NCBI GenBank assembly: GCA_964611585.1
Contig: CAZTAK010000025.1
Coordinates: forward strand, 1-35,211
DNA length: 35,211 nucleotides
From: CAZTAK01 sp964611585
GTDB taxonomy: Bacteria; Pseudomonadota; Alphaproteobacteria; SHVP01
Reading direction: 5' to 3'
The translations under genes and the position numbers were made by a program. Within the stretch, counting starts at the first letter, position 1. The number at the start of each line of letters is the position of its first letter. The notes under the pieces were generated by a model. The model saw nothing but the letters and a program-made list of their open reading frames with translations. It was not told the DNA's origin and made no database searches. Shown piece by piece: positions 23,935 to 31,948 of this stretch.

Positions 23935-24714
23935 ATGGATAGGCGGCAGATAAGAACAAGACAAACGCTTCGAGCGGCGTTGGTCGCGCTCATTCTGCGC
24001 AAAGGTTACGACGCGATTACGATTCAAGACATTATTGACGAGGCGAACGTCGGTAGATCGACTTTCTATTCCCACTTCACCGGCAAAGACGATTTGTTCC
24101 GCAAGGGATTCGTCCACCTTCGCGAAATGCTGCATGAACAGCACGCGATGGCGGTGAAGTCGGGCTTGATTTCAGACAGCGATGCCCTTGGTTTCAGTCT
24201 TCCCATGTTTCAGCATGTCAAATCTCATCGCGAGCTCTACGTCGCTCTCGTCGGCGGCCGCGGCGGCGCAATCGCGATTCACGAGGTCCGCGCGCTGCTG
24301 GCCGATATGGCCAAGCGCGACCTGGATAATCTGTTTGGAGATCGGCCGCCGGCGAAATCCGAACGAGAGCTTGTATTGCAATTTGTCGTTGGTGCGTTCA
24401 TGTCGATTCTGACCTGGTGGCTCGACAGAAACTCATGGCTGTCGTCGTACCCCGCTGTCGCGATCAGATTGCCGTCGGGCGAAAACGCCACATCGCGGAC
24501 GGTATCGGTATGCTACTCGCCGAGAGCGAACGGGATCACGGCGATCGCGCCGGGGTCCGGCCGCCGGTGCGAGGTGGCGGTGCCGCGAACGGCCGCATTC
24601 AGGTCCCAAATCTTGATGGTTTGGTCCGTCGAACCGGTGGCGATCCATTTTCCGTCGGGTGAAATCTCCAGCGACCAGACTTCGTCCGTGTGGCCGGTCA
24701 GGCGTGCGACCTGA
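23935..24714 (+). CDS. TetR/AcrR family regulator with foreign C-terminal tail
   Basis: A TetR-type repressor. The N-terminal helix-turn-helix is clear: TRQTLRAALVALILRKGYDAITIQDIIDEANVGRSTFYSHFTGKDDLF (about 7-55). The ligand domain runs to FVVGAFMSILTWWLDRNS (about residue 167), close to where TetR_C_33-type proteins near their end. After about 24435 the frame stays open to 24714, but it now reads the antisense of the convergent WD40 gene, so the last 93 residues are not TetR sequence. The usual length is 190-200 residues; this frame gives 259. The true C-terminus seems to have been lost at a junction near 24436. The frame is open upstream too; the ATG at 23935 begins the recognisable domain. 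Confidence 0.82.
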   Translation: MDRRQIRTRQTLRAALVALILRKGYDAITIQDIIDEANVGRSTFYSHFTGKDDLFRKGFVHLREMLHEQHAMAVKSGLISDSDALGFSLPMFQHVKSHRELYVALVGGRGGAIAIHEVRALLADMAKRDLDNLFGDRPPAKSERELVLQFVVGAFMSILTWWLDRNSWLSSYPAVAIRLPSGENATSRTVSVCYSPRANGITAIAPGSGRRCEVAVPRTAAFRSQILMVWSVEPVAIHFPSGEISSDQTSSVWPVRRAT

Positions 24715-25534
24715 CGGCGGGTCGCGAGTTCCCAGATATAGACCGCCATGTCTTCGCCCGCTGCGACGACGTAGCGATTGTCGGGCGAGAACGCGGCGGC
24801 ATGAACTTCACCGACGGGCCCGTCCAAAGTGAATTTTTCGATATCGTCGGTGCTGAAATCCCAGAGGAATACGACATTGCCCGCGCTGACGATGTAGTTG
24901 CCATTTGAATCGAGTTCGATCGACCATACCGACCCGGTGTGGTCTTCCAATATACCGAGCATTTCGCTGGTATCTGCGTCCCAGAACCCGATGTCGGTGT
25001 CTTCACTGGCAGACAGGATGGCGTTATCGGGGCCTTCGGAAATATAGTCGATCGCCAAGATCGCATCGGTGTGGCCGGACAAGGTGCGAATGTGTTCGCC
25101 CGTGTCGGTGTTGAAGATTCGAATCGTGTTGTCGTTGCCGGCGGAGGCGACGTACAAGGTGTCGGGTGAGAAATCGAGTGCCCGGATCCAGGCGTCATGG
25201 GCGGATATGCGCATGACTTCGAATTCGAGATCGGAATCCCAGATAATGATTTCACCGTCGTCGGTTCCGATCGCAAACGTAAAACCGTCATTGGCGAAAG
25301 CGGCCGCGTTGACGTCGACGCCCTAGCCCTCGGAAAGCAACCGGCGCCCCGAGCGCGTGTCCCAAAGGGCAAAGGTGCCGTCATAGCTGGCCGAGACCAG
25401 GAGACCACTGTCTGGGGAGTACGCTAGCGAGCGAACGGTCCGGGCATGGCCGGTATAAGGTCGTCGTTTTGGGCCGCTGCCGGTGTCGCGGCTACGGCGA
25501 ACGCAATCAGGAGGCCGAAGAGGATGTTTTTCAT
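24437..25534 (-). pseudogene. secreted WD40-repeat protein, interrupted and 3'-truncated
   Basis: A beta-propeller protein with a signal peptide (MKNILFGLLI to TPAAAQ, start 25534) and seven or eight WD40 blades. Examples are VRSLAYSPDSGLLVSASYDGTFALWD, HTDEVWSLEISPDGKWIATGSTDQTIKIWD and HTDTVRDVAFSPDGNLIATAGYDDS. Four defects are visible. One base is missing near 25457 (GAC GAC CCT TAT expected) between the signal and blade 1. There is an in-frame TAG at 25323-25325 between blades 1 and 2, and another at 24513-24515 before the last blade. Similarity also stops abruptly at 24438, inside a blade. The frame then runs to 24279 as antisense of the TetR gene. The longest uninterrupted stretch is 24516-25322. 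Ligands of such secreted propellers are unknown. Confidence 0.8.
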
Positions 25535-25622
25535 GGGCTGATTGATCAGATTGCGCCGCTTCGGGCTGGTTGTTTCTTGCGTATTCCTTGCCCGGCTCGA
25601 CGGGGCCAGAGCAGGGCGGCCA

Positions 25623-26777
25623 TCACAGACAGTTGAAGACCTGCCGGACCAAGTCCGTGCCGCGCGGGCCGAGTTCCATGTTGGGGTGCATGTAGTTTGG
25701 CGTATAACCGAAGGCGAGGCCCGTCTCGATATCGCCGAAGCCGAACGAACCGCCCGCCCCCCAGTGGCCGAAAGCCTTCGGATTGGGGCCCATCGGGAAG
25801 GCGTTGCAGTTGAGTTCGTAGCCAAGCGCGAAGCGGATCGGCGTGCCCATGATCGGGTCTTCGCCGTCACTCTCACACTGGAATTCGATGGCCCGATCGC
25901 GCGCCGCCCGGCTCATGATCTCGGTGCCCTCGAGGGTGCCGCCCGCCACCATCATCGCAAAGTGACGCGCAATCGCGCGCGCATTGCCGTGCCCCTGGCC
26001 CGAGCCCACCTCGCCCGACCGCCAGCCGTCGGAATTGAAATCCTCGTTGCCGGCGAAACCCTGCATCGAGCGTGCAGTCGGGCTGTCGCCTTCGGCGCTC
26101 AGGCGGCCGATCAATGTGTCGTCCTGGAGCACCCGGGCGCAGCGTGCCTTCTCTTCGGGCGTGAGCGCGAAGTGGAAATCGAGGCCCAGCGGCCCGGCGA
26201 GTTCATCGCGCATGAGACGGCCGAGCCGTTTGCCGGTCAGTTTCTCCATCAGCCCGCCCAGCAAGTATCCGTACGTCATGTTGAGGTAGGCAGGCCGCAC
26301 GCCCCATTCCCAGTTGGGCGCAGTTTCCTCGATGGCGGCGATCATCAGGTCCCAGTCGTAGAGATCGCCCGGGCGAAGTTTTCGGTCGACGTAACAGAGG
26401 GCGCAGCGGTGGTCGAACAGATGGCGGACGGGAATGCGGTGCTTGCCGTTCTGGCCGAAGGCCGGCCAGTATTCCGCCACCGGACGGTCGAAATCGAAGG
26501 CGCCTTGGTCCGCGAGCCGGTGGCCAAGGGTCGAGACCATGGCCTTGGAGACCGAGAACGTCGAGACAATCGTGTTCCGGTCCCAGGGTCTTTCAAGGGC
26601 CGGATCGGCCCAGCCGCCCCACAGGTCTGCCACCGGCTTTCCGTCGAGACAGACCGCGACCGCGGCGCCCACTTCGCGCCCGTCTTCGAGCATCCCCGAA
26701 AAGAAATCCTTCAGCGGCGCGAAGCGCGGGTTCGCGTCGCCCGAGACGCCGGGTTTGGAAGTGTTGGATTCGGTCAT
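25623..26777 (-). CDS. serine hydrolase, beta-lactamase/family VIII esterase type
   Basis: A 384-residue protein of the class C beta-lactamase/penicillin-binding fold. The nucleophile motif SVSK (75-78) is in STFSVSKAMVST, the YxN tyrosine is Y164 in AYLNMTYGYLLGGL, and the third motif is GHWGAGGSFGFGD near the C-terminus. The overall layout (GGWADPALERPW, LTPEEKAR, FNSDGWRSGEVGSGQGHGNARAIARH) fits family VIII carboxylesterases. No signal peptide is seen, which favours a cytosolic esterase over a drug-inactivating beta-lactamase. The canonical LLTHTSGL segment is replaced by LFDHRCAL. The start at 26777 (MTESNTSK) is chosen over 26810. Confidence 0.88.
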   Translation of the reverse strand: MTESNTSKPGVSGDANPRFAPLKDFFSGMLEDGREVGAAVAVCLDGKPVADLWGGWADPALERPWDRNTIVSTFSVSKAMVSTLGHRLADQGAFDFDRPVAEYWPAFGQNGKHRIPVRHLFDHRCALCYVDRKLRPGDLYDWDLMIAAIEETAPNWEWGVRPAYLNMTYGYLLGGLMEKLTGKRLGRLMRDELAGPLGLDFHFALTPEEKARCARVLQDDTLIGRLSAEGDSPTARSMQGFAGNEDFNSDGWRSGEVGSGQGHGNARAIARHFAMMVAGGTLEGTEIMSRAARDRAIEFQCESDGEDPIMGTPIRFALGYELNCNAFPMGPNPKAFGHWGAGGSFGFGDIETGLAFGYTPNYMHPNMELGPRGTDLVRQVFNCL

Positions 26778-27125
26778 GCCATTCTTGTTGCCGACTGCAA
26801 TCCGCAACACAACGTCCGGGCTCGGTCTTCACATGACGCGAAGTTCACGTGACCGGCGCGTCGAATTGTGAATCAATCTGCTACCGGCGGGGCCTCCGTC
26901 GCTTGCCGCCATCGCCAACAGCGGCAGCGGGAACGGGCCATAACCTCATTGTCGGTTACCCCCCCATGTTGGTCGTTTCACTTCACTTCATTCCTTGAAG
27001 CCCGGTCAGATTAGTTGGTGAGGCGGTGCCGGTCTACTGCCGCCCAGGTCGCTACTGTCGAGCATCAGAAGCAGACCTTGGGCGCGTTCAGGCTATGTTT
27101 CTGCTGAGGCCAAAGGGAGCCTTTA
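26778..27125. other. intergenic region before the IS element
   Basis: No gene is supported in these 348 bases. Base composition is less GC-rich than elsewhere. No motif, tRNA or repeat copy was recognised. Frames on either strand are short and interrupted. Confidence 0.5.
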
Positions 27126-27971
27126 GGGAGTCTGTACTCAATTAGGGGATTCCTGAATCGGTTGTAATGTGATTCAAGCTTCCAGGGAATAGGAGGCTTT
27201 GATGAGTAACTTGTATTGGCTGAGCGATGAGGAGTGGTCACGGATTGAGCCGTTGCTTCCACGGGGTCGGCGCGGTGCGCACCGCGTTGATGACCACCGG
27301 GTGATCAGCGGCATCGTTCACATGCTGCGCTCGGGCGCGCGGTGGCGGGATTGTCCGGCGGAATACGGCCCCTATACGACGATCTACAACCGGTTCAACC
27401 GGTGGAGCCGGCAGGGTATCTGGTATGAGATATTCGAGGCGCTGACCGGGTCGACGGGGATCATCGGCACGGTTGCCATCGACAGCTCGTACATAAAGGC
27501 GCACCGCTCGGCGGCCGGTGGAAAAGGGGGGCGTTCAACGAAGCCATCGGGTGCTCGCGCGGTGGGCGAACTACCAAGATCCACGCGTTAACAGACGATC
27601 AGGGCCGACCGAGGGTCCTGGTAATCACCCCGGGCAATACCGGCGATGTCACGGTTGCGTCGGCCTTGATCGAGGCCGCCGGCCCATTCTCCCGCCTGCT
27701 TGCAGACAAAGCCTATGACGCGAACTGGTTGCGAGAACTGATCGCCGAGCGCGGCGCAGAGGCGGTCATCCCCTGCAACCCGACACGAAAAAGGCTCATC
27801 CCATACGATGCCCCGTCGCCTACCGCGAGCGCAACCTGATCGAGCGTATGTTCGGACGCCTCAAGGACTTCCGCCGCATCGCAACACGCTACGACAAGCT
27901 CGCGCGCAACTTCTTCTTAGCCGCCATCATCGCGGCTATCGTGACATGGTGGCTTAATTGAGTCCGGACCC
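27126..27971 (+). mobile_element. IS5-family insertion sequence (IS427-like)
   Basis: An 846-bp element. The left end is GGGAGTCTGTACTCAATTA and the right end, reverse-complemented, is GGGTCCGGACTCAATTA; the inverted repeats share GGG and ACTCAATTA with an indel between. TA dinucleotides flank both ends (27124-27125 and 27972-27973), as expected for the 2-bp target duplication of the IS427 subgroup. It holds a single two-phase transposase gene. End positions are inferred from the repeats and could shift by a few bases. Confidence 0.75.
27202..27961 (+). pseudogene. IS5-family transposase, two frame changes
   Basis: A DDE transposase of about 253 residues. The first frame (27202 to about 27527) starts MSNLYWLSDEEWSRIEPLLP after AGGAGG, has GARWRDCPAEYGPYTTIYNRFNRW, and reaches IDSSYIKAHRSAAGGKGG, with the first Asp. 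At the run AAAAGGGGGG a -1 shift enters AFNEAIGCSRGGRTTKIHALTD, as in programmed frameshifting of IS427-type elements. It continues through LLADKAYDANWLRELI (second Asp) to IPCNPTRKRLIPYDA. A second change near 27808 (CCGTCGCC, one G missing) is needed to reach AYRERNLIERMFGRLKDFRR (catalytic Glu) and TGA at 27959-27961. The first shift is probably natural; the second would inactivate it, unless it is a sequence error. Confidence 0.85.
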
Positions 27972-27984
27972 TAGAGGTTCGATT

Positions 27985-28023
27985 TCGACATTCGGTGGCG
28001 GCGGAACTGGGGCCGAATGTCGA
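27985..28023. repeat. 11-bp perfect inverted repeat beside the IS
   Basis: TCGACATTCGG (27985-27995) and CCGAATGTCGA (28013-28023) pair perfectly around a 17-base loop. No T tract follows. It could be an operator or a structured RNA element; no flanking gene explains it. Confidence 0.6.
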
Positions 28024-28257
28024 TATTACTGAAACAGCAAAAGAAGAATTGCCTTGGCGGTGCGGGCTGGCATTGAGAAACCGATATGTCAGGGTCGCGT
28101 TCCAAGCCATGGCTTCGTCCTTCCGCGCGGATGCCGGAACCGGTAAGGTCCGGGCCCTCGGCCGCGCCGCGGCCCGGTGCAACTCTTTAGTCCTTTTGTA
28201 TTGAGCGATCCCGTTGCGGGCGTTCGTATTTGGCCCCGCCGGGGCCCGGGGCCGGAA

Positions 28258-29145
28258 ATGGACGAATCGCAACGCCACGGCGACGATAACCTGCGCGGCA
28301 TCGGCTTCATGTTGTTGGGCGTGATGTCGTTCAGCACAATGGACGCGCTCGCCAAATGGCTGGTGGCCGACTTTTCGGTGTGGCAGATCCTGGTATTTCG
28401 CGGCGTCCTCGCGATTGCCGTCATGGTGCCGCTGGCGCTGTGGCGGCACGGTCCAACCATCCTTCACACCGCCCGGCCGGCTGCGCTCCTGCTGCGCGGC
28501 ACTGCCGGCGTTGGCGCAATGTTCCTGTTCTTCTTGTCGTTGCGCCAACTCCATCTGGCGGACGCCGTCGCGCTCGGCTTTGCCGGCGCGATCTTCCTGA
28601 CGGCGCTTTCGGTGCCGCTTCTCGCGGAACGGGTAGGGTTGCGGCGCTGGTCTGCGGTGCTGGTGGGTTTCGCCGGCGTGCTGGTCATCGTCCAGCCCGG
28701 CTCGGGCGCCTTCCAGCCGGCGGCACTGCTGACCCTCGGGGCGGCCCTGTTGTATGCGCTGATGATGATCATGACGCGCGCCCTCAGCCGCACCGAATCG
28801 AGCCTGACGATGGTGATCTATCATTCGGCGGTGGCGGCGGCGGTCGGCATCGTCGCCGTGCCCTTCGTCTGGGTAACGCCGGGGTGGGGCGCGCTCGGGC
28901 TGCTGGTGGCGGTGGCGGCGGCCGGGGTGTCGGCGCAGTATTTTGTGACCCAGGCCTTTCGCTATGCGCCGGTGGCGCTGCTGGCGCCGTTCGACTACAT
29001 GGCACTCATCGCAGCGGCGACCATCGGGTTCGTGGTGTGGAACGAGGTGCCCGGCGCCAACGTCTGGGGCGGTGCCGCGCTCTTGGTCGCATCGGGACTC
29101 TACATCGTTTACCGCGAGGTGAAGCTCAGACGCGCGGTTGGCTAG
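28258..29145 (+). CDS. DMT superfamily (EamA) transporter
   Basis: A 295-residue inner-membrane protein with about ten hydrophobic helices arranged as two EamA domains. The first begins GIGFMLLGVMSFSTMDALAKWL and contains FRGVLAIAVMVPLALWR and LLAERVGLRRWSAVLVGFAGVLVI. The second begins LTLGAALLYALMMIMTRAL and ends EVPGANVWGGAALLVASGLYIVYRE. These are drug/metabolite exporters of varied substrate. I use the ATG at 28258, just before the first helix; the frame is open from 28177. The stop TAG overlaps the TAG of the convergent gene in one CTAG at 29142-29145. Confidence 0.9.
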   Translation: MDESQRHGDDNLRGIGFMLLGVMSFSTMDALAKWLVADFSVWQILVFRGVLAIAVMVPLALWRHGPTILHTARPAALLLRGTAGVGAMFLFFLSLRQLHLADAVALGFAGAIFLTALSVPLLAERVGLRRWSAVLVGFAGVLVIVQPGSGAFQPAALLTLGAALLYALMMIMTRALSRTESSLTMVIYHSAVAAAVGIVAVPFVWVTPGWGALGLLVAVAAAGVSAQYFVTQAFRYAPVALLAPFDYMALIAAATIGFVVWNEVPGANVWGGAALLVASGLYIVYREVKLRRAVG

Positions 29146-29834
29146 CCGGACTCGAACTCGACCAGTTCATAGGTCTGGCCGAGCAAATCCCAGCGCAGCC
29201 GCGCCGGAACGAAATCGTCCGAGAACGCCCACACTTCGATCGGCGGGCGGTCTTTGGCTGCGCCGGCGCGAAAGCTGGCAAAGTGACGGGTCGCGAAGGT
29301 GCCCGCCGGGCCGGTGATTTCTTCCTCGCCGCGGTACTCGACATCGAGGTCGGTGAACACGAGTTCCGGCCCGGATCCGCCGTTGGGAAGGAACGACGTC
29401 ATGGCAATTCTCTCGAGGCGCGTGACACCGGGCGAGGGGTCCTGGTGCCACGCCGCTGCGGTGTGCCAGGTATCGCAACAGACCGGGTGCGCCCCCAGCG
29501 AAGGCGGCCGCTGCTCGAGATCGCGGCGGTAACTGACGCGCCCCTCGGCCGCAGTCCAGGCCTCGCATTCGGCGAGGTGCTCGCCAAAGCGGTACCAGCC
29601 GGAGCCGACGAATTCGTCCTCAAACGTCAACCGGACGAAAGCGTCGCGCGGCCGCCAGTCCGGCCCGACGGTATTTGTTACGTCGCGCAACAACTGGTCG
29701 TCGTCCATTTCGCAACGGGCACGCAGGGTCCGGCTGCCGTCGCCGTAGACGGTCACCGTGAACCACTCGCGCCCCATCTCCCCGGTTCCGTCGGTGAGAT
29801 AGAGGAGCTTGCCGCCATAGGTCCGGTGTTTCAT
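29142..29834 (-). CDS. uncharacterised protein, paralog A
   Basis: A 230-residue soluble-looking protein, clearly paralogous to the product of 31949-32647. Shared landmarks in order: GREWFT-x-TV, CEMDD, RDV, W-x-PRD, GSGW-x-RF, AECE, GRVS, CD-x-W, LPNGGSGP, PAG-x-F, HFA, E-x-W, DD-x-VP and LRWDLL. The strand-rich C-terminal half, with TGPAGTFATRHFAS and FVPARLRWDL, vaguely recalls DUF3108/lipocalin-like barrels, but I cannot assign a family. A perfect AAAGGAGG precedes the ATG at 29834. It has no signal peptide and is convergent with the DMT transporter, sharing a CTAG at the stops. Confidence 0.82.
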   Translation of the reverse strand: MKHRTYGGKLLYLTDGTGEMGREWFTVTVYGDGSRTLRARCEMDDDQLLRDVTNTVGPDWRPRDAFVRLTFEDEFVGSGWYRFGEHLAECEAWTAAEGRVSYRRDLEQRPPSLGAHPVCCDTWHTAAAWHQDPSPGVTRLERIAMTSFLPNGGSGPELVFTDLDVEYRGEEEITGPAGTFATRHFASFRAGAAKDRPPIEVWAFSDDFVPARLRWDLLGQTYELVEFESG

Positions 29835-30008
29835 GGTGCCTCCTTTGCCCTATTAACCATACAGGATACGGGCGCAGCGGCCAGAGGGGACGCGGTTTCC
29901 ATTTGCCGGCGGCGCCACCCTCAGCCTTGACCGATCGGCGTGCCTTGGCCCCGGCGGTGGCGGACGATACACTCGCGAGTAATGCGGTTCCCTTGAGGAA
30001 GGCTCGAT

Positions 30009-30677
30009 GTGGCAGTGATCCTGGTAGCGGGAACGACCAAAGGCGTCGGCTTCGAGATCGTTCGGGCGCTGCGCGCGCGCGACGATACGGTGATCGGCTT
30101 CGGCCGCTCCGAAGACGCGGCGCCAAAACTCGAAGAACTGGGCGCCCGATTGATCAGCGCCGATGCCCGCGATACCCGCGACGTCGCCACGGCCTTTCGT
30201 GAGGCGGGTCCGATTGATGCTGTCGTGTGCACGATCGGCGGCAAGACCGATGAGACTCATCTTGCCGATTGGCCGGCGGCGCGAAACTTCACCGACGCGT
30301 CGCAAGTGGCAGGTGTCAAGCGGTTCATCTTCATCTCCGCGATCGGTTGCGGCGACAGCCGTGCCGTCATGCCGGCGCCGGTGCTGGAGCGAATCGGCGA
30401 GGCGCTGGATGCTAAGGATCAGGCCGAGAATTATCTGCGGGCCTCAGGGCTGGACTGGACCATCGTCCGGCCGGGCGGGCTCGAATCCGGTTCGGCAACA
30501 GGAAATGGATTCCTGACCGAGGATCAGGGCGTTCTCGGCGGCATTGATCGTGCCGACGTGGCGCAACTTGTTGTACAGTGTCTCGTTTCCGGCAACGCTG
30601 TTCGGCGCACCCTTGCGGCGGTCGATCGCGGCAAGGTCCGGACGGGGAATGGCTATGACGAATATCAACTCGCCTGA
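30009..30677 (+). CDS. NAD(P)-binding SDR-like protein
   Basis: A 222-residue atypical/extended SDR fold (NmrA or SDR_a5-like). It begins VILVAGTTKGVGFEIVRAL with a Gly-rich dinucleotide loop, then VIGFGRSED, AVVCTIGG, VKRFIFISAIGCGDS and the typical LDWTIVRPGGLESG with a conserved Pro-Gly, ending DRADVAQLVVQCLV. Such proteins are redox sensors or epimerase-like enzymes. The start is GTG at 30009 with AGGAAGG upstream; the overlapping ATG at 30007 meets a stop after three codons. The last 23 bases overlap the next gene. Confidence 0.88.
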   Translation: MAVILVAGTTKGVGFEIVRALRARDDTVIGFGRSEDAAPKLEELGARLISADARDTRDVATAFREAGPIDAVVCTIGGKTDETHLADWPAARNFTDASQVAGVKRFIFISAIGCGDSRAVMPAPVLERIGEALDAKDQAENYLRASGLDWTIVRPGGLESGSATGNGFLTEDQGVLGGIDRADVAQLVVQCLVSGNAVRRTLAAVDRGKVRTGNGYDEYQLA

Positions 30678-31080
30678 CGATCCTGCGGCCGAGCCGGACC
30701 GGAAACGTCCATCATGGACGATCGGCCACTTCGACGGTTTGACCTACAACATTTTTCCCGAGGGGACAGTCGTGTTCACGGAGGGCGAGCGCGGCGATCA
30801 CGCCTACCTCGTTCAATCAGGAACGGTCGAAATCAGAACCGGCTCCGGTGAGAATAGCAGGCTCGTTGATATCATCGGCGAAGGCGAATTTTTCGGCGAA
30901 ATGGCACTGGTCGATGACGAACCGCGCTCGGCAACGGCAGTCGCCCACGAGTATCTGATCTGCGCCGTGTTTACCCGCGAGGAAATCCGGATGCGAATCG
31001 AACGTGCCGACTTCCTGGCTCAGGGTTTGCTCCGCCTGATCACGCGCCGCCTGCGCAAATCGATTCACCGCGGCAAATAG
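30655..31080 (+). CDS. cyclic nucleotide-binding domain protein
   Basis: A 141-residue single-domain cNMP-binding protein. The barrel runs from FDGLTYNIFPEGTVVFTEGERGDHAYLVQSGTVEI to the phosphate-binding cassette GEFFGEMALVDDEPRSATAVA, with the Glu and Arg (FGEMAL, PRSA) that contact the ribose and phosphate of cAMP. A helix follows (REEIRMRIERADFLAQGLLRLITRRLRK). There is no helix-turn-helix, so it is not a CRP-type regulator; it probably acts as a partner or sensor subunit. The ATG at 30655 lies inside the 3' end of the SDR-like gene with GGGGA eight bases before it, suggesting translational coupling. An in-frame ATG at 30649 is possible. Confidence 0.88.
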   Translation: MTNINSPDDPAAEPDRKRPSWTIGHFDGLTYNIFPEGTVVFTEGERGDHAYLVQSGTVEIRTGSGENSRLVDIIGEGEFFGEMALVDDEPRSATAVAHEYLICAVFTREEIRMRIERADFLAQGLLRLITRRLRKSIHRGK

Positions 31081-31405
31081 CGTTTCACCGCGCCGTACGG
31101 CCTTCTGCCATTTCTGTGCTGGACCGGCCATGCCCGCCGCGTCAGCCGTCTCCGCTGCGCCGGCGACGTCTGCTTTTGCGGCTCGGGCAATGCCTCCCGG
31201 CGGGCTTTCGATACCCGGCGGCCCTGGTTTTTTGGCTGCCGACGCCGGCCCGGCGTGACCGTCATCACACGAGCGGCCGTTCGCGAGCCAAAACAATTCC
31301 CAACCGGTGACAGCCGTCACACCCTCGAACGGTCCCGACTGTCATTAAGGGTGGCAGTTCTTACGTCGGAAAGTGTTCGTACAGAAAAATATGGGGATCG
31401 GTACA
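31081..31405. other. intergenic region, no gene supported
   Basis: This stretch of 325 bases separates the cNMP-binding gene from the MarR gene. An Ala-rich minus-strand frame crosses it but continues as antisense of the cNMP gene and is rejected. A short inverted segment around CCGGCCCGGCG (about 31245-31256) is unremarkable. Confidence 0.5.
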
Positions 31406-31880
31406 ATGATGGTTCAAGAGGTCGAGATTAGCGGCGAAGGGTCTGTGGCCCGGGAAAAGGTTCTGGTGCAGTTGGTGAGTCAGGTCTGCCGCGTCCACAA
31501 AGTCGTCAACGAAATGGGCGGCGAGGTTGCGGCCCGGCATGACTTGTTCGTCGGCGAACTGGATGTCGTCAATCTGTTGGGGCGGACGCCGGGTTTGCGC
31601 ATGGGGGATGTGGCGCACCGGTTGTCGATTTCCCCGCCCAACGCCACCCGCATCGTCAAGCAACTGGAAGACAAAGAGGCTGGTGTGGCGGTCGCGCGCC
31701 GAGAACTCGGACCGCGAAGTGATTGCCCGCCTTACCGACGAAGGATTCTCGGTGCACGAGCGATGCTCGCCGCAGATCGTGGGCGAGGCCAAGGCGCTGT
31801 TCGACACCGCACTCTCACCGGAAGAGCAGTCGGTTCTGCTTTCGCTGTTGCAAAAACTCGACGGTTGCAGTCCGATCTGA
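31406..31880 (+). pseudogene. MarR family regulator, frameshifted near 31679
   Basis: A winged-helix regulator of about 158 residues. The N-terminal helices and HTH are in one frame: FVGELDVVNLLGRTPGLRMGDVAHRLSISPPNATRIVKQLEDKE. The wing and C-terminal helices are in the next: LVWRSRAENSDREVIARLTDEGFSVHERC to LLSLLQKLDGCSPI, ending TGA 31878-31880. NSDREV-xxxLTxxG is the MarR wing signature. One extra G in GAGG at about 31677-31680 explains the break. The literal product loses the wing and dimer helix. The start is uncertain; 31406 has GGGGATC about nine bases upstream, with alternatives at 31391 and GTG 31373. Confidence 0.8.
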
Positions 31881-31948
31881 CGGAAGGTTTTTCGCCGCGT
31901 TTTTTCTGCGGGCGCGCTACCGGACACACGCGGCAGGAAATGCGGGCG

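Noticed and set aside
23868..23942. 24-codon upstream frame overlapping the TetR start
   Set aside because: No ribosome-binding site and no sequence features; likely chance.
30817..31320. Ala-rich minus-strand frame, superficially phasin-like
   Set aside because: Half of it is antisense of the cNMP-binding gene, and no family motif is present.
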